The notes under the pieces were generated by a model. That model was not told the origin of the DNA, searched no databases, and saw nothing but the letters and a program-made list of their open reading frames with translations. Positions 1-13,756 of a DNA stretch of 64,000 bases are shown piece after piece. The DNA comes from Dermatophagoides farinae (Eukaryota; Arthropoda; Arachnida; Sarcoptiformes; Pyroglyphidae). The stretch is from NCBI RefSeq assembly GCF_024713945.1, contig NC_134680.1, positions 1,822,001 to 1,886,000 on the forward strand, given 5' to 3'. Both the position numbers and the translations under genes were made by a program. Each line of letters begins with the position of its first letter. The stretch's first letter is position 1.

Positions 1-572
1 GTACATTTGAACTTTGTGTTTGGTGTTGGGTGGGTGGCTGTCTGATTGAAACAATTTTATCCAAGTTTTTTTCATGTTGAAATTTGTGAGTAACAAAATT
101 TTGAATGTGCAAATCATCAAATCATCATCATCATCTCGTTTGTTGAATGACGAAATTTTTCGCACTCTTTAGGAATCAAATTCTTTTCCATGAAATAAAG
201 ACTGGTTCGAATGTTATGTAAGCGAAATAATAAATACAGAACGTGGATGAAAAATTTAATTTTGTATTCTTTGAGCGAAGGAAAAAACAGCCAAGGCGAT
301 TAAATCCAATGAAATGATGAAATGATGATGAATGAGAATGGAAAAAAAATATTTTATTGACATTTCTGGGAAAATTTCTTTTCATTGAATAATATTTTTA
401 TTTCCTAGAAAAATTACAATCTTAATTTTGCTCTAATTAATTGATGATAAAATATATTATTATTATAAAGGCTGTTGGCTAATCATCATCTCTCTTATCA
501 TTAATTTATTGGTAACATGTTGAACAAATTTTAAAATGTGAGCAATGTTTTCATTTGCATGATCAACTAATT
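1..572. other. Upstream flank of the first UGT gene
   Basis: I see no coding segment here. The stretch is AT-rich with short ATC repeats around 122-136. It contains a TATA-like motif at 464-470 and presumably the promoter and 5' UTR of the glycosyltransferase gene that starts at 573. Confidence 0.5.
464..470 (+). promoter_or_regulatory. Candidate TATA box of the first UGT gene
   Basis: The motif TATAAAG lies 103 bp before the ATG at 573, a plausible position for a core promoter with a short 5' UTR. The region is AT-rich, so a chance match is quite possible. Confidence 0.3.
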
Positions 573-2005
573 ATGGCTGATGAACAAAAACGTTTGAAAA
601 TTCTATTCCATTCAATCGAATCGATTGGCCATATAAATGCCTGTATTGGACTTGGTCAAGCATTAACTGAAAATGGACATTATTGTATTTATTTTACTCG
701 AACTAAATATGCTGGAAATTATTCGAAATTTGGTTTCAAAGAATTACTACTCATTACTAAAGATGATGATGAAAAGTCCGAAAATAACAAAACAAATCAT
801 CCAAGTGCCAATGACGAATGGATTATTCAACATATGATCACTTCAGGTGTTCTATCATCACGATCATCATTGAAAAAATTAGATCTTTATGATCGCCATA
901 AAACTGAAGATTATTATGTAAAAAATTTGGCTATCAATATGATCAAATTGCATGATCAGATCGCTCGAATGATCGACGAAGAAAAACCTGATTTAATTAT
1001 TGTCGACCATATGCTTGTTGCACCATGTATTGCATACGGAAAAATTCCCTGGGCTTTTCAATGGAGTTCCAATCCAATTCCGTTGTATCGATCAAAAGAA
1101 CTTCCACCACCTTTTTCTGGTTCGTTTGTCTTTTGTTATTGTTTATTTTTGATGATTAATTGAGAATATTGTTTAAATTCGAAGGATATCCAATCGACGA
1201 CCGTAGTGAATGGACCGAATTTGTTAAAATTTATGAAACTTCAACTAAACCAAGTCTTCAATATTATCAGAACTTGTTGAATCACGAATGTGGCTATCCA
1301 GAAACAGTTGATCCCGAACAATTTCTATTTCTATCACCATATTTTAATATTTATGGTTTTCCATTGGAATTGGATTATATGGATATCGTAAAATTGCCAG
1401 ATAATTTTATTCGATTAGATGCATTTTGTCGATATGAAATCGAACAATTTGAATTTCCCGATGAATTTCGTAGTAAAATTCAACCTAAAGATAAACTAAT
1501 TTATCTATCACTAGGTTCGCTTGGAAGTTGTCATGTTGAATTGATGAATCGATTGATAAATGAATTGTCACGAGCTGTACATACAAAATGTATTGTTTCA
1601 ATGGGACCATTACATGAACGAATTCAGTTGGCTGACAATATGTGGGGCAAACCTTATCTACCGCAACCAAAAATTTTACCATTAGTCGATTTGGTCATCA
1701 CACATGGTGGTAATAATACAATTACTGAAACTTGTATGGCTGGAAAACCAATGATTGTCATTCCATTGTTTGTCGATCAATATGATAATGCACAACGTAT
1801 CCAGGACAAAGGCTATGGATATCGATTAGATCAAAATCAATCGAACGAAACCGAATTGTTAACAATGATTGCAGCCATTTTCAGTGATTATCAAATGCAA
1901 AAACGTTGTACACTAATTAGTGAACGTTTACGGTGTTCAAAATCGAAACAAAAAAAAGCTTGTGAAAAAATTGAACAATTTGTAATGCAATTCAAATCAG
2001 AATGA
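573..2005 (+). CDS. UDP-glycosyltransferase (GT1 family), cytosolic-type, copy 1
   Basis: Two exons, 573-1119 and 1185-2005, joined in phase 1 across a 65-bp GT...AG intron, give 455 aa. The N-terminal acceptor-side Rossmann domain begins almost at once, with the family's catalytic histidine in the motif IGHINACIGLG (His20) and the aspartate motif PDLIIVDHM. The C-terminal donor domain has LSLGSLGS and the nucleotide-sugar loop ITHGGNNTITE (His356) followed by PLFVDQYDNAQR. Family knowledge: such enzymes move a sugar from UDP-sugar to small lipophilic acceptors. There is no signal peptide and no C-terminal membrane helix, unlike typical animal UGTs, so a soluble enzyme is inferred. The first ATG in the frame, at 573, is taken as the start; a TTG at 555 in the same frame is not a likely eukaryotic start. 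The acceptor substrate cannot be told. Its tandem copy follows 137 bp downstream. Confidence 0.92.
1120..1184 (+). other. Intron of UGT copy 1 (65 bp)
   Basis: The donor is G|GTTCGT and the acceptor TCGAAG|GA. The split glycine codon (G|GA) restores the reading SGYP, the same join as in the neighbouring copy. The intron contains an in-frame stop, so it must be removed to give a full-length enzyme. Confidence 0.9.
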
Positions 2006-2142
2006 TAGTTTTATCATATCAATGATAATGATAACTATTTTCTTGGATAAAACTTTTTGATACATGTTTCACTTCTCAACGAGTAACATGCAATTCATCA
2101 ATGTCGTTTTGTTTTGGTTTTGTTTATTGTTGACATGTCAAT
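2006..2142 (+). other. Short spacer between the two UGT genes
   Basis: The 137 bp hold no AATAAA hexamer on the plus strand and no clear TATA box. Polyadenylation of copy 1 must use a variant signal, or the pair may share some transcripts. Confidence 0.5.
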
Positions 2143-3550
2143 ATGAAAATTTTATTCAATCCATGTGATGGTCTTGGCCATATGAATGCTTGTATTGGCC
2201 TTGGCCAGTCATTACTTTCACGTGGTCATCAAATCTATTTTTTTACAAATGTAAAATATGCTGGTCAATATAATCGTTATGGATTCAAAGAATTTGTTCT
2301 CCATGTTCAATCGAATTCAACAACGAATACTAATGGATCTGATGATGATCATCCGATCAAGAATAATAAATTGATGGATGTGATTATTAATTCCGGTCTA
2401 TTGTCCGATATGTCACCATTGGAAAAATTAGATCTTTATGATCGACATAAGAATCCAGATATGTTTACTAGAACAATGTCCGAACAAATTCTTAATGTTC
2501 ATGAACAAATGTTGAACATCATTGATGAATTGAAACCGGATTTAATTATAGTCGATTCAATGATAGTTGCACCATGTATCCTCTATGGATCATATCGATG
2601 GGCATTCTCTTGGAGTGCCAATCCGATTTTAATTTATCAATCGGATCGATTACCGCCAATGATGTCCGGTAAGAATCGTAATGTTATTTTGTAGCTATTG
2701 TGATTGATAATTATCATTTTTGTTTATCCATCCAGGCTATCCATCCAATAATTCGAATGGATGGTCAGAATTTCGTATAAAATTCAACAAAACATTTAAA
2801 TCAGCTATACGATACTATCAAAATTGGTTGAACCAACAACTTGGATATGCTAGAATAATTGATAATTCTAATAATAATTTATCATTTCTTTCTCCATATC
2901 TTAACATTTATGGCTATCCTGAAGAGCTTGATTATACAGATGTGGCAAGTTTACCTGATCATTTTATTCGAATTGAAGCATTTTGTCGACAAATACCTGC
3001 AGATTCATCTTTTGAGTTGCCAGAAGAATTTCAGCGAGCCAGATTAAAATCAAATGTTCGATTGATTTATGTATCACTGGGTTCATTCGGCAGTGCTAAT
3101 GTTGAACTAATGCAACATCTAATCGCTGCTTTAGATAAATCACCACATAAATTTATCATATCTACCGGATTACATCATCAACAAATTCATCTTGAATCAA
3201 ATATGTGGGGTCGACCATATCTACCACAAATACAGATTCTCTCATTAGTCGATTTAGTCATTACACACGGTGGTAATAATACGGTTACAGAAACATTTTC
3301 AGCCGGTAAACCAATGCTTATAATGCCATTATATACTGATCAATATGATAATGCACAACGTATAGAAGAAAGAGGCTTTGGCCGCCGTATCGATGCTTAT
3401 CATTTTACGTCGAATGAAATTAATGCCAAGATTGACCAAATACTTGATGATCATGAAATGCGAAAACGTTGTGAACGAGCACGGGATCGTATTCATTGTT
3501 CACAATCAAAACTTAAACTTTGTGAAAGAATTGAAAAATTATGCCTATGA
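2143..3550 (+). CDS. UDP-glycosyltransferase (GT1 family), cytosolic-type, copy 2
   Basis: Exons 2143-2668 and 2736-3550 are joined in phase 1 across a 67-bp intron (G|GTAAGA to CCAG|GC) and give 446 aa. The layout is the same as copy 1: catalytic His13 in LGHMNACIGLG, the motif PDLIIVDSM, a strand with VSLGSFGS, and the donor loop ITHGGNNTVTE (His353) followed by PLYTDQYDNAQR. It too has no signal peptide and no anchor. The shared intron position and high similarity along the whole length show a tandem duplication. The N-terminus starts directly at the first beta strand, so the ATG at 2143 is convincing. Known role of the family: sugar conjugation of xenobiotics or endogenous lipophilic compounds; the specific substrate is unknown. 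Confidence 0.92.
2669..2735 (+). other. Intron of UGT copy 2 (67 bp)
   Basis: A strong donor (GTAAGA) and a pyrimidine-rich acceptor (ATCCATCCAG) split the same glycine codon as in copy 1. It contains an in-frame TAG. Confidence 0.92.
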
Positions 3551-3580
3551 AAAAAAGATTTAAACTTTTATTGCACATAG

Positions 3581-3586
3581 AATAAA
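3581..3586 (+). terminator. Candidate polyadenylation signal of UGT copy 2
   Basis: AATAAA lies 30 bp after the stop codon at 3550, a usual place for a short 3' UTR. Confidence 0.6.
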
Positions 3587-4532
3587 TATAATCACACAAC
3601 GTATCAAATACACAAACACACACACTGATTGTGGAAAATAAAACTTTTTGTATTCGACCTGTGTGGAACTAAACATATAGATCCTATAGATTAACACATT
3701 GGCTACACAAAGAATTGTTTTTACAAGTTTCTCTTTCATTGAAATGAAATTCATTGTTTCAAAAAAAAAACTTTGAAACATTGAATCAATGATGATGACA
3801 CTATTGCCGTTAATCTTATGGATGGGCAGGTCTTTGTTTGTCAATATACACTATATGTTCATAGCATCATATAAAAGTTTCATACAAAAAAAAATTTCAT
3901 TAATTAATCAATGTTTTCGTTTTATTTCAACTTTTTACTGTTTACTTGTGTGTTTCAAAACTCAATGTAATTTGTTTTGTTTTGTTTTTTTTTTTATGAT
4001 TTCTTACATTCAACCATGACCGATATTCTCTCTAAACGTAAAAAAAAAATTTTTAAACTGATCAAACAACATACATTTTTTACAATCAACATCAAGAAAA
4101 AAAATCTTTAGTCTGGTTGTTTTTTTTTCTAAAGATTCTGACAGAATCTATCTTGTTCAATCAAATTTTGTTTGTGCGTTTAATGGTCGTGAGAATAACG
4201 ATTGCAGAATTTCTCCTTATTGTCTGTGTGTGCATGAACTTGATCTTTAGCTATTCATTGTTGTTGTTGTTGTTGTTTGTTTGTTTGTTGATCGAAAGAA
4301 ACGTATTTTCCATTCAATTTGAATCAATTTTACATCGTTTTGTTATTTTTGATTTTTCACTTTTAAATTCTCTTCATTCATTCTATCCTTGGGCTCTATG
4401 TTTACTTGTTTAAAAAAATTTTTTTTTGTGGTAGTAGCAACAACAAAAAAGTTTGATGTTTTCAAATAACAATCATTATCATCATCATCATCATAATCAG
4501 GATATAACCTAAACACATAAAAAAAAACTTTA

Positions 4533-4534
<2 letters not shown>

Positions 4535-4569
<35 letters not shown>
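4535..4569. repeat. (AC) microsatellite
   Basis: An uninterrupted AC dinucleotide tract of about 17 units. Confidence 0.95.
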
Positions 4570-4570
<1 letters not shown>

Positions 4571-7500
4571 CCTATTCATCCCGTTTTGTTTCTCATAATA
4601 AATTTTAGTTTAGCCCTGATTGTATTTATAAACTTTGTTCCGTTGTTTTCTTTTTCATTTCTTTTGTTAAAACACCATTAAAACATAACAACAACACTGG
4701 AAAATCTCAAATTCTGTTTAAACAATACCGACAGCAGTAACAACAATGAGAAAAAAAATAACCATGGTGTGCGTGTGTGAAAAGAAAGTGAGAAGAAGAA
4801 GAAAAAAAATTCAATTAAACTAAAAAAAAACCCGACCGAAAAACTTCAATCAAAATATTTCTACGTCCCACACACACACACATATACCAACATTTTCTCC
4901 ATATAAAATGGATATATTTATTCAATTCATGTAATCAACACTGAAAGTGAATACTAAAAAAAAAAAAAAAATTACGAAATTCCTGAAAATAACTCATTCA
5001 TTCATTTCATTACACCATACATACATACATACATCACCATGATAGTTTGATGAATGAAAAATGTAAATCAAATGTAAGTGATTCAGATTTACTTTTTTCT
5101 TTTCGTTTCGTGTTTATTTTGAACAATTCAAACGGATTATAACCTCAATTGTATGGTTTGTTGTGGTTTTGTTTTTGATTTGATGATGATGATGTTGATG
5201 AAATTGGTGATGATATTTTCTATTTTTCATATTCTTCATTTATGATTATATTCTTTCTATGTTGTTTGTGTTTGAATTTTTAAAAAAAAAAACATATAAA
5301 TAACTGATGAAGCAATGTATAGAAAATAAAATAAAAAATGAAAACATCCAATGAGATAAGAGAGAGCGAGAAAGAGAGAGCTAAAAATCAAATAAAATGA
5401 AATGTGAAGAAAAAAAATTGCCTGGATGGATATAGATTGTTTTATGACCGAGAAAAAAAAACACCATTATTGTTGGAAAATAATACAATTTTAAAAATGG
5501 GAAAAAAGAAATAAATACAAAACAAAACAAAACAAAAAAAAAATTTCATTTTCAAAATTTTCATTTTTTTCCCATTTTATTTCTATGTATGTTGTTTGTA
5601 TCTGTTTTTTTTTTCATCATCATCATCATCATCATTTGAAAATTGTCGTTCATTCGTCTTTGCTGTTTTGTTTTATTTTGTTTTGTTTGTGCTGTGTGTG
5701 TGTGTGTTGCTGGAACATTTTTGCATTTTTCACTTTATTGCCATTAATAATAATATAATAAATACATTTACAGGCAAATAATGTTCCTTATTTTTTTTTT
5801 GTTCGGGGAAAAAAAAATAAATTTTTAGTTTTGAAAATAAATCAAAACACCGTTGGTCATGCATGCATGAATGAAATGCAAAAAAAAAACCGATGTGAAA
5901 ATGGTTATCCGGATCGTTGAAAATGTTATTTTGAAACAAAAAAAATTTCTTAGCGACATCTATTGATTTAGATCAGAATTATTAATATTTGTTTCATATT
6001 TAATTCATTTCTTTTGTTTTTTTTACTTTCAAACAACAATTGTAGGCATCAAACTTAAATCTGAAACGAACAATAATTTATATCAAAGAAGAATCGGTAA
6101 GTTCAATTTTTTTTTGTCTGATTTTATTAGTAAAACAGTCAATCATCGACCAAAATATAGTATTACCAATTATATTTGATTATCAATTTTTACCCTGAAA
6201 TTGTGTCGCCATCTTTCGATCAAGATTCGAAAAAAGTGTTGATATAAAAAAAAGTTTTCTAAATTCTTTGAATCAAATTACAAACACAAAATTCACACTA
6301 AAATTTTAGTTTGATATATCCAAAAATTTGTGGAGAATGAAATCATCAATCAAGCATATATGTATGTGTGTTTGTTGTGCAAGTGTTATATTTATCGTTA
6401 GCAGCCAGATTAACCAAAAAAAATGACAATTTAATTATGGTCATGAATATTATACCACACACACATAAAAAAGTTAATCATTATGCGTACGTTTTTTTTT
6501 CATCAGAAACTTTCATTTTTCAGAAAAAAAACATATGGATCCAAAAAAGGTCAAAAAAAAATAGGAAAACAGTTTGAATAATTAATAAACAAGTGAAGAG
6601 AGAGAGAGAGAAAGAGTTTCTCGTTTCATTTTTATTCTTTATTGATTCATATTCAACTGCTATAATACTACATTGCCAATGTTCAATGATGTAATGAATG
6701 CAAACAACAACATTCTTTGTGTATTCTAATTTTATTTATTATTCCCATTTATTGCAATTTAGATGATGATGATGATGATGATAGAAAACAGTGAAACAAT
6801 TAGGAATTGAATTATAATATTTGAAGAATAATAGTACACCCAAAATTCTGACGATGATGATGATGATGACAGTAAGATGCTAAAAAAAATTGTTGATGAC
6901 TATGATCATTCATTGATGAATAGCAGAAACCATTTTTCAATGAAAATTCTTCACCATTCTTTATTTCTAATGAATAAAAGGCGGGAATTTTTGACTGTTG
7001 CTTTTTTCTTGGTTTTGTTTTGGAGGTTTTTGCAAAGAAAAACCATCTAGTAGCATCATCAAAACACACACACAGAAAAAGTTCAACAACGCGAATATTC
7101 AATCAAATTCTTCTATATATTATTTTCACTGTCTATCTATGTCTACTGTGGACCAAAATTGATGCCATTAACAATGCGACCGTTAGCCAAAAAAAAATTA
7201 TGCGCAAACTTTTTCTATTCACTATGGTCTCTTGAAAAGTTTCTTTTTTTGTTTTGTTTTTTCCATTTGCTTTATGGAATAGCATAGTATTGCCGAGGAT
7301 GATGATGTTTAAACACTATTCTAGAGACCGACAGTTGTGACAGTTGAACAATAACACTTGATTCTTTCGGTACATTCAATCCGTTATTTTTGAAAGAATC
7401 AAAATTCATTTCACACACAACCATACACAATATGCTTACGATTTTTTTGGTGATCCATTGATCTGATTGTTAACATCATCATCCAAAAAAAAAAAAAAAA

Positions 7501-7807
7501 AAATTCTTAAATTCCGTAATGGTCAACATACAAGAAATAAAAAAAAAATTTATCAAATTTCTTAACTTTAAAAAAATTTTTTTACTTTGATTAATGCATT
7601 CTCATTTACATTGTGTTTTGTGTTCATAAAAAAAATCCAGTATATGTGTGTTGTCGTGTTGATCATCAACATTGTTGTTTGATTGTTTTTGAAAACCAAA
7701 AAAAAAAATTTGAAATTCAAAATCATATCATCTTCATATATAAAAAGAATGATTTAGAAAACAAAAAAAAATACAATCACACCATGGCATTATATTTATG
7801 AAAAAAA

Positions 7808-8207
7808 ATGTGTAAGACAATAATTCGACCAACCGTATTTCATATAATGCCAAAGGCTATCATTGTTGTTGATGATGATGAATCAAAATCAACATCAACA
7901 TCAACATTAACATCATCGATCATATCAAAATTCATTGGCCATAATGTGATAATGTTATTGAATGAAATGGTTAGCCAATTTATATTGGTGAATTTATATT
8001 CATCATCAACAGGAAAAATACTGCCATCAATGCCATCATTACGACAAATCATTCATCAACTGGCCTCTGGCCATTACCGTCATTATAATCATAATCAACT
8101 GAATATATTTTCTACAATTCATTATCATATTATTTTGCCATTTTTGCTTTATATTTTATTATTGATCCAAATTCAGATTCCATCTACCGAACCGATGTGG
8201 ATTATTG
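7808..8207 (+). CDS. Plus-strand Sidestep-like exon 1: signal sequence
   Basis: It encodes 133 codons plus one base and ends in a phase-1 donor G|GTGAGC directly after the codons for MWII. The hydrophobic run ILPFLLYILLLIQI near the end looks like a signal peptide core. The preceding 100 or so residues are Ser/Thr-, His- and Asn-rich. Translation may start at one of several in-frame ATGs (7808 is first; another codes for the M of MPKAII). Confidence 0.72.
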
Positions 8208-11200
8208 GTGAGCACATATATTCATATCCTAAAAATAAACTACGAATGACAGAAAAAAAATTATTATTCTTTGCATTTTATTCCAAAATATAATATTCCT
8301 GTTTAATTTCTGTAGAATGTTTGACAAAAATAAAATGGGAAAATTTTCATCATTTGTTTCCACAATGATAAAAATCTATAGGGGCTATGTAAATAGCCTA
8401 TTCGGGTAATCATTAATGTTTCTCACCAGAAAAAAAAGAACGACATTCATTTCAATGAATAACGAAAAAAAACGTAGACACTGAATAGCAAAAAAAAAAA
8501 TTAATATTAGCCAACCCGTAATGAATGAACTTTTCATGAGTTTTGAGTTTTCGTGTTTTTTTTTGCCACAGAAATGATGCTGAATCAGTAATGAGAGAGA
8601 GATGGATGGATGGATAGAGAGATGAATAAAGCTGGTTAGATAGAGTTTAGACAGATATAGACAGATAGTGTTTGAAATCGTCATACCGAATCCAATTATA
8701 ATACCTAAAAGTTGCTTTTGAAATGAAATCAAGTTAATCAGATACACATCATTGTGAAAACCACAAAAAAAACGTGTACCGAAACATTTTTTTTCTCTCT
8801 GATATTTCGTTTATATTAGTAGCTAACGGTAGTGAATCTTATTATTATTCTTTGTTAACATTCAAATGAACTGATCTTCATCATCATCATCTGGTTTTTC
8901 GTATCAGGTCTTTCAATTTCCGAAAGTAAAGCAAAAAAAAAAAATTTAACTTATGAATATTTTGTGAATAACGACGACGACGAGGACGACGACGGTGAAT
9001 GAATGAATCGAATGTGAAAAAAAACTAGAAATTAGAAAATGAAATTTTCGATTGTGAAAAAAACCAGTGGGGTATAAAATAATGATATTAATGAGTTTTT
9101 TCAAACAAAAAAAAAACAAATTCCAATTTTTCTTTTGCCAGTTAATCAGAACAATAATTTCAAATTCTAACCTTGTTTTTGGCTTTTTGAATTTTTAAAT
9201 TTTTTTTTTGTTGATTCGAGTGTTTGAAACATCATCATCATCAACAACGACAACAACAACACTTTGGGACAAAATTGTTGTTGTTCACAAACTTTTTTTT
9301 TAAACCGCGTTTTTTTCTCTTCTTTCTTGATTGTTGTTTTTGTCTTTTTTTTTAAAGAGTTTTCGTCGAAAAACTCTTTCGTTTGTCAATCTTGAAAATC
9401 GTCGTTGAAATTTCTTTTTTTTTTTACTTTCCCATTTGAGAAAACACAACGTTAATTATAATAGAGAATATACAGCTGGAATTGGAATAGTGATGCTTGG
9501 GCCAGATTCTTAAACCATACAAAATGTTGTATTCCTTATTTGTTTATGTATGTGGTTTTTTTTTTGTTGCCATTCATTTCATATCATGGTCATTGTTTTG
9601 TTAACATTTATTTGTTTTTCTTTTTCATTTATTATATATCCAACAAACATAAAGTTTTAATAGTTTTCGTTTTCTGATGAAACTTTCGAACACAGAAATA
9701 AAAATCCAAAAAAAAAAGAAAAGGGAAAAAAGCTAAAACTCTTTTTTTTATATATACATTCGGCATTACCGAACAGTGAGAAAAACGAAACGAAACGATT
9801 CTGTGTGTTGCAAACATTTAAGTCCTAATATATCACAAGGCCTAAAAAACATCTTTTTTTCATTGGAATTATATTATCATTACGTCGAAAAAAAAGAACC
9901 ATAACAATCAACAAAGATAATGTGTGTGTGTGTGTGTGTGTGTGTGTGATCAAGGAAAAAGAAAAAATGAATATAGAAAATTGTAATAAACAAAAATACA
10001 CATCAACAAACAAGAAATGACCTTATGCATTTGGCCTTGTTTGTGTGTTTGTTTGTTTTTTATTATAAGATTTGACCATCTCTTCAAACACAAATATATC
10101 CACTAAGAATCTGGAAGATTATTAAATTGAAACCTGTGTATTTTTTTTTCAATACCACCAACAACATAGGATTGTAATTTGAAGTGATCATTATATATTT
10201 ATCAATATCAATCTATTTGAATTGACCACAGTATTTTTTTTCTGTTGTTTGTTATCGGACGACAATAATAATCACAACAAATGATGTTTATACATGATGT
10301 ACTTATGTGAATGTAAAAAAAAATTTATTGCATCATTTACTGATGATAATCATGATGATGATCATGTTTTTCGATTCAATACATCTTCTTGATTCAAACT
10401 TTTTTGGTATTATGATCATTTGATCATCATTCTTGATTTTTCTTTCTCGTTGATAGTGATGGCTATTGATGGCTATTATTGGGTGGTGGGTAAAAATGTT
10501 TGTTTGAAAAAATTTTCTCTCGATCATCATCTGATTTTTTCTTCTGACTTTTTTTCTGGTGATGAGGGTTTGATCGAATGTTTTTTTTTCTGTTGTTGGT
10601 TTTTAGTGGATGAATTGGTTTGCTATACACTAAGTGGTCACAAGTAACAACAACAACAATATAGACAAACATTATTATCGTTGAAGTAAAGAATGGCCAC
10701 CAATTTATTGCCCATCATTATTATCCTCATCATCATCGTTATCGAATTGGTTTGAGTCAATATTTGCTGAATATTAGAGAATATTCTTTGTGTCTGTCGG
10801 TTTGTATGTATCTAAGTGATCAATCGTTTTTCTTTTTTTTCGTTTGATTACCCAAAAAAAAGTGATTTTCAACTTAAGCTAATGCAAACTTTTTTTTGCT
10901 TTGTTTGTTTGTACTGTGTTTCAATGTTTTATTGTTACCGATTTTCTTTTCCTGGATTTCATCCTCTTCATATCAATGGCATTTTTTTTTGCCAACTTCC
11001 AATATTGTTTCTAGCAATAGAAATCTGAATATGTGTGTGTATTGAGATTTTGATGACTGAAATTCGGACTGTTTAGCTAGCGCTAGCCTTCATCATTTTG
11101 ATATTATTCGATTCTTATCGATGATTGTGTTGTGTGAATATTTTTTTTGCTGATATGATTGAATGAAAAAGTGAAATCAAAAGATAAGAAGAATTTATTT

Positions 11201-13724
11201 CTATTTTATCCAGCCATTATGATAAAGATAAATTCTTCAAGATTCTGAATTTTGAATATTTCTTTGTATGGGAAAAAAAATTGATTGAACGTTTTATTCG
11301 TTATTTTTCTTACATTTTAGCTCATCAACATCATTGATTGTTGTATTTAGTTTCATGGTAAAATTTTTCTTCATTCATAATAATCACGATCGCTTTCAAT
11401 ACATTCATTCATCTCAATTCCATCAATTCAATTTAATTCATATGTTCATTGTTGAATCCATAAGTGAAACAAAAATAGCAACAGAAAAAAAAATATTCCC
11501 AATTCCCGAATGCCTTAAATTAACGAATTGAATATAGCAAGAAAGAGGCAACATTGCGACATAGACATTGGTTAGACACACACACACACACAATCTTTGT
11601 ATATTGATCCATATCAATGTTTCATATCTATCGACAAACAAACTTTTATTGAAGATTCACCCATTTTTTTTGTCTTCTTCTACTTGAAGATTATAATTGT
11701 CATCATTGATTATTCATTGTTTGAAATAAAATTGTCGCTGTTGTTGTTTCCATTGATTCAATGAAAAATATAGATTGAATGAATAGAGATTTTGTTTGCT
11801 TTTTTTTATATACGAAGCTCGTTTTTTATTTTCTTATTTTTTGTTTTGTTTTTTTTTATTGTTGTTGTTGTTTATTTGTTTACTTCCCCAGATTCGATTG
11901 TTTCCGAAAAAAAAATTGCTCGTTTCCCCGGATAAATTTGATTTTTATTGTTCTTTTTTTTTCGTTTTCTTCCTTCTGACTATATATTATCACCATCATC
12001 ATTTGAACACAAATAGTAACTATTATAGTCTTGAACTTTGTTACCCGGATTCGTTCGTGGTCGTTTTTTTTGTCTATAATCAATAGAGGTTTTACCCCTT
12101 TTTTTCTCCATTCTGATCGGATATCAGTGCCTTGCAAAGTATAAGAAATAATCACAAATTGAATTGAAAATTGTATTCGACGAAAAAATTTGGCTACACA
12201 TATAATGATGATCTTGTTTAGTTGAATGAAAAACAATCGGAATCGTCTACAAAAAAATAAATAAAAACGAAGGAGGTAAAATTGTTTTTTTTTCGTTCTT
12301 CGGCCATATTTCGATTCATCATTTGTCATATGTTCGTGTAACTCTATCGTTTGCTGTTTTTTTTTCTTTTGGTTCACTCTGGTTACGTTTTAATAGCAAA
12401 AGTAAACTTACCGTTGTGGAGATAATCGAAACTTTGTTGGAAGATCAAAAAAAAAACAGAAAAACCAATAAACAAACAAACAATTCAAACGACAAGAATG
12501 ATGAAAAAAATAGCAAAAGAAAAAAATTCTACCAGAACAAGAAAAAACTCCAGATGAGGGTCTGTTTTGAAATAAAATATAAAAATAACTTGGTCCCGAC
12601 TCTGGAGGAAAAGGTTTTCATGAAAAAAAACGGCCCTCACTGATCCATTCATTCATTCATTCATTTCTGGCAGTTGATTCTAACCAAATGATGAACCCTT
12701 GTCTCTCTATTCAGACAACAACAAAATAAATGGCAATGAACGAACGAATCTAATCTTTTCGAATCCAAAAAAAGACACACAATTCTCCTCGGTCTGGTTT
12801 TGCGATGGTGATGGTGGTTGTGTTGGTGTAAATCGAAAATTATGTCTTTTCCATTTCCATTGCCAAGTGATTTTTTTCTCTTTGTCCTCATACATTCTAT
12901 CCAAAAAAATCTCATCATTACTAAACCCAATCATCGTTATTGTAACATGAATGTCGGCTATGTATGTGTGTCGGATCTCTTATTGTTTTTTGTTTTGTTT
13001 TCTGATTCGATTAAATGTGAAAATCCCAATAATAATATATGATGGTGAAGGGCATTTTTTTGTTTTGTTTCCTAAAGTATCTTTAGGTTTTTGTATAAAA
13101 AATATTAGCACACACATACACAGAATTGAATGAATGAGAACAGGCAGACAGACAGACACTTCTGGAATTATTCTGTGTCTATGTGTGTGTGTGTTTGCTA
13201 GGATGTAATCAATGCCGATGATGATGATGATGATGATGAAAACTTGAGCCAAAGACAAGCTTCCGTTCACGTCGTATATGCGATTTGATATCATCATCAT
13301 CAATCCATAAACATCCTTATATCATATTCGGTTTTTTTTGTAACAATTTTAAACAGAATAAAAATCTCGATACAAATGACGATTAATGTTTGTGAGAATC
13401 ACATTTTTATTGTTTTGCAAAAAAAAACTATACAAACAAAAGCAACCAGAAAGAAAAAATTAGAAAAACTTTTCTTCCACAAATTTGGTATAAAACACAT
13501 ATATATGCGAAACCCAAAAAAATGGAAATAAAAAAAAAATAAATAATGTTTCTACATGAACGAAATCGAGACTGTTGACTTGTCAATGTTTATGTTTCGG
13601 GCGTTTCTTTGTATTGCAGGATTTTCGTTTTTCGCATCGCATTCATAAATATTCACACACATACACACACACACCTGGATAAGCAAATATGCAATAATCT
13701 AACCTAGCATATAGAATGAACCAA

Positions 13725-13756
<32 letters not shown>

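Larger units (their letters stand above)
3551..7807. other. Intergenic stretch between UGT pair and plus-strand Sidestep-like gene
   Basis: No exon could be supported. The region has many A and T runs, a (CA) microsatellite at 4535-4569, short ATC/ATG arrays (for example 5617-5634 and 6763-6781) and scattered GA-rich tracts. It must contain the promoter of the gene starting at 7808, but no clear core element stands out. Confidence 0.55.

Noticed and set aside
555-572. Upstream extension of UGT copy 1 from a TTG codon
   Set aside because: TTG is not a normal eukaryotic start. The ATG at 573 places the first beta strand at a usual distance from the N-terminus.
4117-4413. 98-codon hydrophobic plus-strand frame
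   Set aside because: Composition follows T-rich and TTG repeat DNA. It has no splice partner, domain or coding-like codon use.
8385-8747. 120-codon minus-strand frame
   Set aside because: Hydrophobic bias comes from A-rich plus strand and GATG repeats; there is no motif, and it lies in an intron of the opposite-strand gene.
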